From Marchantia polymorpha subsp. ruderalis (lineage: Eukaryota; Streptophyta; Marchantiopsida; Marchantiales; Marchantiaceae): a stretch of 64,000 nucleotides of DNA. The notes beneath the pieces are model-generated. The model did no database searches. It was not told the origin of the DNA and saw nothing but the letters and a program-made list of their open reading frames with translations. The position numbers and the translations under genes are program-made. The DNA lies in assembly GCA_037833965.1 (NCBI GenBank), contig AP031352.1:3948501-4012500 (forward strand), given 5' to 3'. Shown piece by piece: positions 57,918-64,000 of the stretch; the first letter of the stretch is position 1; every line of letters begins with the position of its first letter.

Positions 57918-60900
57918 ACCAGTTCATTTGATCTCCACATCTTCTGAAAGCTTGTTAACGAGGCATACCATTCGCTTCATTTTGTTTACAATGCAGTTTA
58001 AAAAATCCCAGCATCACGTTAACATCACCATTATGAAAGTAAAGTAAAGATGATGTATGTTTGCAGCCGCGTGAATCTAATTGCATTCTTTAGTATTAAT
58101 TTGTATCTGCATGCAATATGTAAATTCATCTAAAATTTGGATTTGTCCAATAAGAGCAGGTTTCGATTTTTTGATGTGTGCATTCATTTTTGTAGTTCAT
58201 ATAACACAGGTTTAATTCATGTTCATATATGTAATTTTTTCTGGATTCGATAAGAGTTATTGTTTAACTAACAAGTTATATATTTTAAGAGTCATAATTC
58301 ATCATTTTTTCATTGGAATGTACCCATATTTATGTTTGATTTGTAAATTTGTTTGATTTAGGAATTTTCATTTGCAATAGCAGATTCATGAGGGAGTTTA
58401 TCTTCAGAAAATCGATGAATATTTAAAGTTTGATACTGAAATTATTTTTGTATGTAGAAATTAGAGCATGATTAGTTTTATATTTCTTAAACATAAACAG
58501 GAGCTTGACTTGGATGAAAAGAATTTTCGCCACATAGATCGGCAATATTTGGTACTACGATCACCGGTAGCCTAGCTGAAGAAGTACAATGTAAGACCTA
58601 GTTGGCTCTGATATCTGACCCTTTTGTGTCAGATGGGGTTCCATACACGATGCTTGCACCAGATCACATATTAAAGACAGATTTAGAGCAATTCTTATTT
58701 TTTTCTGTTTAGAGCTTTCAAATGTCTTCCGTCCACGTGAATGTCTTCTTACTTCAATTTCATGGTCTTGATACGATGTGTTTATGAATGAACAAAATTC
58801 CTGCTCTTATGTAACCAGCCACCTGCTCTTTCTGATTCTGAAAATTTTACAGGCGTCAGTAAGACACACCTCTGTGAAGAAGGACGAATTTTTTTACTCA
58901 AATTTTACAACTTTGTACTCTAATCTCGTGAAACTATTATGATAGGAGATTATAAATTCTGCAAAACCTTGCCTTTCAAAGTTTGATCCTAAAAGAACCT
59001 GGGTTCCTGAATAATAAATTCCCATCAGTCTGACAAGAGAAAGCATTTGGGATACCTGTAGATGTCATGCAATCCATCAAGATCAAAATCCAATATTGTA
59101 CGGTTATCCTGAGCTCACTAGGAGAAGCGATAGAAGACATAGATTTTAGAAGGTAGTAATTAATGTTGATGACAAGTTTCCGGGATGTATGCATGAGACA
59201 TATGATAAATGGCTCAGTTCACTAAGAGCCAGTTCTCGAACTGAGCTGCTGTTTTGTAATGTGCACTCTGCAATACTCATTGTCATGATAAGTAGGTGGA
59301 AGTCCTCGAATGTTGAATATGAACCAGGTTTCAAGTGCACAAGAAGGAATGAGGGTTGCCACCGTGCTGGCAAAGGCCACCTAGAGATATCAAAGTGACA
59401 CACTAGAACTGACCCCTTGCACACTTGAAAGCCGTTTCCGATTGCGATCATAGAATTTATTGATTCTCAAACTTCATTAGTTCCAAGTACTTTTCACCCT
59501 TCGGGTTCCTGACGATACCTTCGGCTGTTTATTTGCCACACCTCGGTACAATTCCTTCGGGACGACTCCCCAACTGCGTGTTGTTTTTTGGTGGGCAATG
59601 TTGATGCATATGACAGGACTCGCGGCCTACGAACTGCACGACATACAGGTTATCAGAATCGTATAAGATCGAGTAAAATGTAAAAGATTGTCCAGCTGTA
59701 TGTGATAAGGCTTCATTCTGGAGAAACTGCAGGCGACGTCTCGTTTGATTTCGACTAAACTTTCAATGGATTATCGGTAAGATATCCATAAATTCACCCA
59801 CCGATGTCCTAAACATCAGCACGACAATGGTATATTCATGCCAGTGGTGCCAACTGCTCTTTGTCAAACATCTTCAAAAGATGTTGCATGCATATAGCGA
59901 AGCAGTGGCCGGAGACAGTACGAGAGGTGATGTCCCATAATATCAAACCCTTTGCAAGCACTGGCATAGACAAACCATACGCGCACGCAACATGTCAGAA
60001 TGTCACGAGCTAGATTATTTGGAGTAGAAAGGAGTCGTTTGTAAATGAAGTGGGATTGTCTGATCTGTAAGCAGTCAGACTCAACAAGTTTATTCTTTGC
60101 CTTATGAATCATCGACGATAGTTTTAGCTATCGCAAGATTATCAAAACCATGAATCAAGCATTGGGTTATTTCGGGATTTTAGGTGACATTACTCTGTAT
60201 TCCGTTTTGGATATTTCATTTCTAACAAGGTGATTGATGCTAGTGTCGTCGGTTACACTGGATGAACTGACAAGAGCACTCTCTTTTCCTCACTTTATTG
60301 GTGCAGACAGATCAAAAGCATTGGTTATTTCAGGATTTCTTTCTTGTATATTCACTCTGTAGGTGATGCACTGGTGCAAAGGAGTCGCTGTTTGGTGAAA
60401 AGACAAAAGACATTTCTTAAAGACATTGACGATCTTTTTTCACCACGTGAGATTGTTCCTACCAATCGCATGATGAGAATCTGATAGAATTGCATTGTAC
60501 AAATACTTCGAAATTGAATTTCAATATAAGGAAACAGTTCTTTAAAGCTTTTGGCCAGTTGGAGACAAAAGCAGAGCCACTCGTGTCCTCAAGCTCAGCA
60601 GTTACAAACCTTTTCAAGATTGCGGCTGAACCAAAAAACTTTGCATGCTACAAATTCCATCTTTTGCGATCTTCAAGATTGCGGCTGAACCAAAAATTGT
60701 TGCATGCTACAATTTCTATCTTTTGCGAGTGCAGGTTTTTTCGCTGTGACTTCCTCACGAACATTGATGAACAAGGATGATTGACGCCCCAATTGAGTGA
60801 GGAAATGTGAGTGCTTTTGTTAGTTCACACTAAGTCAATAAATTGTACAGCTAAATCGTACCTGATTGCCACTGTGTCTAGTGGAATACTAGCGTGTAAT

Positions 60901-61986
60901 TTTCGATGGACTCGTACCCCCGAGACTCTTTCTGACTCGAAAGAGTCTATTCGAGGTTAAAACCACGCGCCTTTTAAAACGACCGACATGGGTTGATCTG
61001 ACCACATTAGACGTTAGACGTTAGAGGGTTATTACCCCAAGCTCTGCTGGGAAATTCAGCCTGACGTGTTTATCTTGGGATCCCTCTTATGATCACCCCT
61101 GGGTGTCACATAACTATATTATGACGTAGATTTACCGAAATATGTTTTAACAAAAACAAAAGTATCGCAACTTGTAATGTGTCTGATGTGTTACAATAAC
61201 ACAATACAAAGAAAATAGTAATGTCTAGCACGGTAGATTTTTGTACATTTTGTTCATGACATGTCAAAAGACACGTATATTACTAACGTATAACTTGGGT
61301 GACTCAATTTCAGTTGTCACATATCTCCAAAGATGTATAATACAGTCTAAGAGAATTATTTCACGTGTATAAGGAATAATTAGAACGTCGTAAAATCATA
61401 TTTCGATCACTTGAATCAACAATGGATGTATTTTACTGCAGCCAACTGCAACGCATTCGAACGTTTAGTCCATTTGAATTATACAGATTAAAATGAATTA
61501 TACTCTACACTGAATAAAATGTAAGTATATGAGCACATGCTGTATGCAAGTGCTAACGCATTCACACTATCCAAGATACGGTTAGAAGTACAAAGAGGGA
61601 AAAAATGGTAAAATTAATAAATCAGCCGTAATTTTCAAACCTTACCACCTCATTTTCTTCCTCGCAAGGTGGTGTTATATCAAAAAGTTTTTAAGTGTTA
61701 AATCCACTTCAGACCTCTTCCAGTTAATAGACAATATGTTTACGATCTGCAAGCAAGTATCAAAAGAAGTTGCCACTGAACTGGCATGGTATGATTGGGC
61801 CTAAACGGCTCGTACGCCATGATGGAGTCTTTCTCATCCTCTCGGTGCATAGGTTTGCGGATGAAAACTTGTGAATGCCAATAGAGGCCGCTAGCTATCT
61901 ATCCAGCAGATAGCACGTGCTTAATTTTGTCTCGAGGGCAAGACTTGGAGAACCAACGTCTTGAGTCACAGGTCATTGGTGACGTT
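57918..61986. other. Intergenic region between the S-protein homologue and a small secreted ORF
   Basis: No gene recognised. A 59-bp tandem duplication lies at 60613-60730. ORFs such as 59146-59451 (-) and 60490-60780 (+) show no domain; the latter spans the tandem duplication. Confidence 0.5.
60613..60730. repeat. 59-bp tandem duplication
   Basis: Two adjacent copies, starting at 60613 and 60672, share TTCAAGATTGCGGCTGAACC and TTGCATGCTACAA with a few substitutions. No coding role is seen. Confidence 0.85.
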
Positions 61987-62220
61987 ATGAAGAGTCAATT
62001 GGTTTCTTGTGGAATGAGTCTCTCTCTCTTCATGGCGTTTTTTTTCTTACTTTTGTGCCTCGAACAACGAGCCCTCGGACATGCATGTACCAAAATAATC
62101 TTCCTTGAGTGCCGCAAAGAAGATGTCTTCACAGCAAGGATAACGTCTGTTGGCAATCAAAAAAATTTCTTTGTTACTCCGTGGAATATTTCACAATCTT
62201 TTGCAGGGTTGTATCAATAA
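61987..62220 (+). CDS. Small secreted protein, possibly a truncated S-protein homologue
   Basis: The ATG at 61987 opens 77 residues. Residues 1-31 look like a signal peptide with a long hydrophobic core (SLSLFMAFFFLLLCLEQRALG). The mature part starts HACTKIIFLECRKEDVF and continues to a stop. The order strand, then Cys, then charged loop, then aromatic stretch (QKNFFVTPWNISQSF) loosely resembles the N-terminal half of the S1/SPH fold, and a certain SPH gene lies 4 kb upstream. The second half of such a domain is missing. I cannot separate a truncated paralogue from an unrelated secreted peptide or a first exon. Confidence 0.4.
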   Translation: MKSQLVSCGMSLSLFMAFFFLLLCLEQRALGHACTKIIFLECRKEDVFTARITSVGNQKNFFVTPWNISQSFAGLYQ

Positions 62221-64000
62221 GAAAGCGTGGGTAGTCCCACTACCACGCCGGACATTTGGAATCTTTTAATGTTCAATTTTTTCAATAAAACCAACATTTC
62301 AAAATATTTTAGAAAAAAAAAACAGAATCGCTAAATCAAAAAGCTTTGTTTATCAACTCACACCACCAACCTCAGTTGAATGAGCTATGAGTTGAATGAG
62401 CACACTCAGATACTACTTTTGTTGCCTCCTTTATGTTCCTTTTCGTTCCAAATTATTTGGGTTAACAAGTTACGTCAAGCCCATGCATGAAATATCTTAG
62501 GAACAAAGAATATATCTGTTGAGGAAATATCTTTTGAGGAACAAAGAATTAGTCTCTGGTCGGTTCAGATTCTTTTCGTTTATACGTGCAAGTCTTGAAG
62601 AGACTTGCTTCTACAACTCGAAAATCAATCAACTCAGTTTTTCCCCTTTCGCTGTGGACTCTTCAAGGGTGATATTTACGTGTGTTGATAGTCATCTTGT
62701 TGTCAGAATCCCGACATAGATAGAACTTTGTTCGAACCAATTCTTCATACTTTGCCTTTCATGAACCTGGCTTAGAAGGTGGTGTAAGCGGACTTACACA
62801 ACGGATTTACTGAAACGGTGTCTGGTGATATGGTGTACTGACGATCAGTTCGTTGTACAATTAGACATCGGGCTTAGTAAGAGCATAAGGGATTGGAAAG
62901 AATTAAATCGGTAACAGGAAATATGATGCAGTATCAAGCTGGGCTCCTCACAATTGACTGAGCTCATGGGGCATTTCTTGTCGGGGTTGATTGTAATAAT
63001 CACAAAGGGAAAAAATACAATTGAGCAAAGAGGATGGAAGCCCAATGCAGCCTTACTTACAGGTGTTGTTCATATTCCAGAACGACAATTCTCCACAAGT
63101 TTATGCGGCTGGCTCTCGGTCCTCTGTCCACGGCAACTCTTGGTCTTTGTCGGTCCTATAACCTCGAACTGGGTCCTATGTCCTCGGTCATTCTTCCGCC
63201 TCCGGTCCCAGTACGGTAGTGTACAATAGGTGGTTCACATGTGTCAGACTGCATGTGAAGGAATCCCCAGTTCTTTGCAACATTCGCCTTTGCTGAGAAG
63301 ATTCGATTCCGTACATGATTGAGCAGCTCATGTACGGAAAGCTTTGATATCAGTAAGTTTGGGTTCTGATGATATTCAGTCAAATTATTATTATTTTTAA
63401 GAGTTAAAAAATTATCATAAATAGTGAAGATATTGACAATTTTTGAATATTACTGTACACAATTATTATGAAAATATACCTACGTTTGTCTTAAGAGATA
63501 ATGGATAAAATTATGATTGGAACTCTTCAAGTTAATCATGATAAGTATTTTCATAAAGTATCAACATGGTACGAGATTCTCAGTTTGAATCTGGTAACAT
63601 CAAAATATTCATATTAGAGTGATATCGGAATCAGTTATAATTATAGCATTTCGCTTTCGGCCGAGAAATGTACTTGTCATGTAGACTCTGGTGAACATCA
63701 CTAGTTGAAAGTGGTACCCCGATCGCGCTCCGGATTAAGTACACTCGTTCCAAACGTCGTTATACACCAGCTCGGATTACCACTGAAAAAACTGCGTTCC
63801 ATTGTCACTCAGCTCCACGAAATTTGTGAAGAAAGTCAGATAAGAAGTTGTCATTTTGTTAATAATGATCTATTAGCAATTTGTCTTCATAATTGCTAAT
63901 AGATATAATCGAACTCAAGAGGCTGAGTTCGAGATCTTCGAACTGGAAAGCTCCGTCGGATTAGCTCCGAGCTGACATTTGCATCCAGATTTTAAGACCT
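62221..64000. other. Terminal spacer with hairpins
   Basis: No gene recognised. Perfect inverted repeats occur at 63307-63339 (12-bp arms) and 63868-63904 (14-bp arms). An imperfect direct repeat (GAAATATCTT plus AGGAACAAAGAAT) lies near 62490-62550. Confidence 0.5.

Overview
The window reads as nuclear DNA of a land plant. It has spliced genes with GT-AG introns, a plant-type chloroplast NDH subunit with a transit-like N-terminus, a plant S-protein homologue, a plant-specific AS8-like protein, and degraded Ty1/copia and pogo-type transposons in AT-rich gene-poor stretches. A non-seed plant (bryophyte-like) is my guess, but nothing here proves the lineage. Exon models were made by eye from splice signals, reading-frame phase and remembered family sequences; no search was run.

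Layout. 26-1881 (+): 3' part of a Mn-type cation diffusion facilitator (MTP). 4873-6606 (+): complete MGST3-type microsomal glutathione S-transferase. 8428-12027 (-): glycine-rich AS8-like protein with a C-terminal coiled coil. 12.4-14.6 kb: AT-rich and empty. 15153-17324 (+): PNSB3, a 2Fe-2S subunit of the chloroplast NDH complex. 18455-21702: decayed pogo/Tigger-like DNA transposon. 22678-23448 (+): PET100-type cytochrome c oxidase assembly factor. 26364-30567 (-): plant membrane protein with a long acidic disordered middle and a short upstream ORF touching its start codon. 38984-42327 (-): unrecognised 862-residue nuclear-looking protein with about 13 tandem 38-residue repeats. 45110-48884 (-): TAF1B/Rrn7-like RNA polymerase I initiation factor. 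50201-50511 (+): possible small two-exon gene. 52149-54771 (-): old, internally rearranged Ty1/copia element with two LTRs, PBS, PPT and an RNase H-tail remnant. 57483-57917 (+): secreted S-protein homologue. 61987-62220 (+): short secreted ORF, possibly a truncated relative.

The genes do not form one pathway. They are unrelated housekeeping and organelle genes (metal transport, detoxification, NDH, complex IV assembly, rRNA transcription) separated by AT-rich repeat-bearing spacers. The least explained items are the repeat-bearing 862-residue protein, the membrane protein with conserved-looking ends and its overlapping uORF, and the repeat-filled copia derivative.
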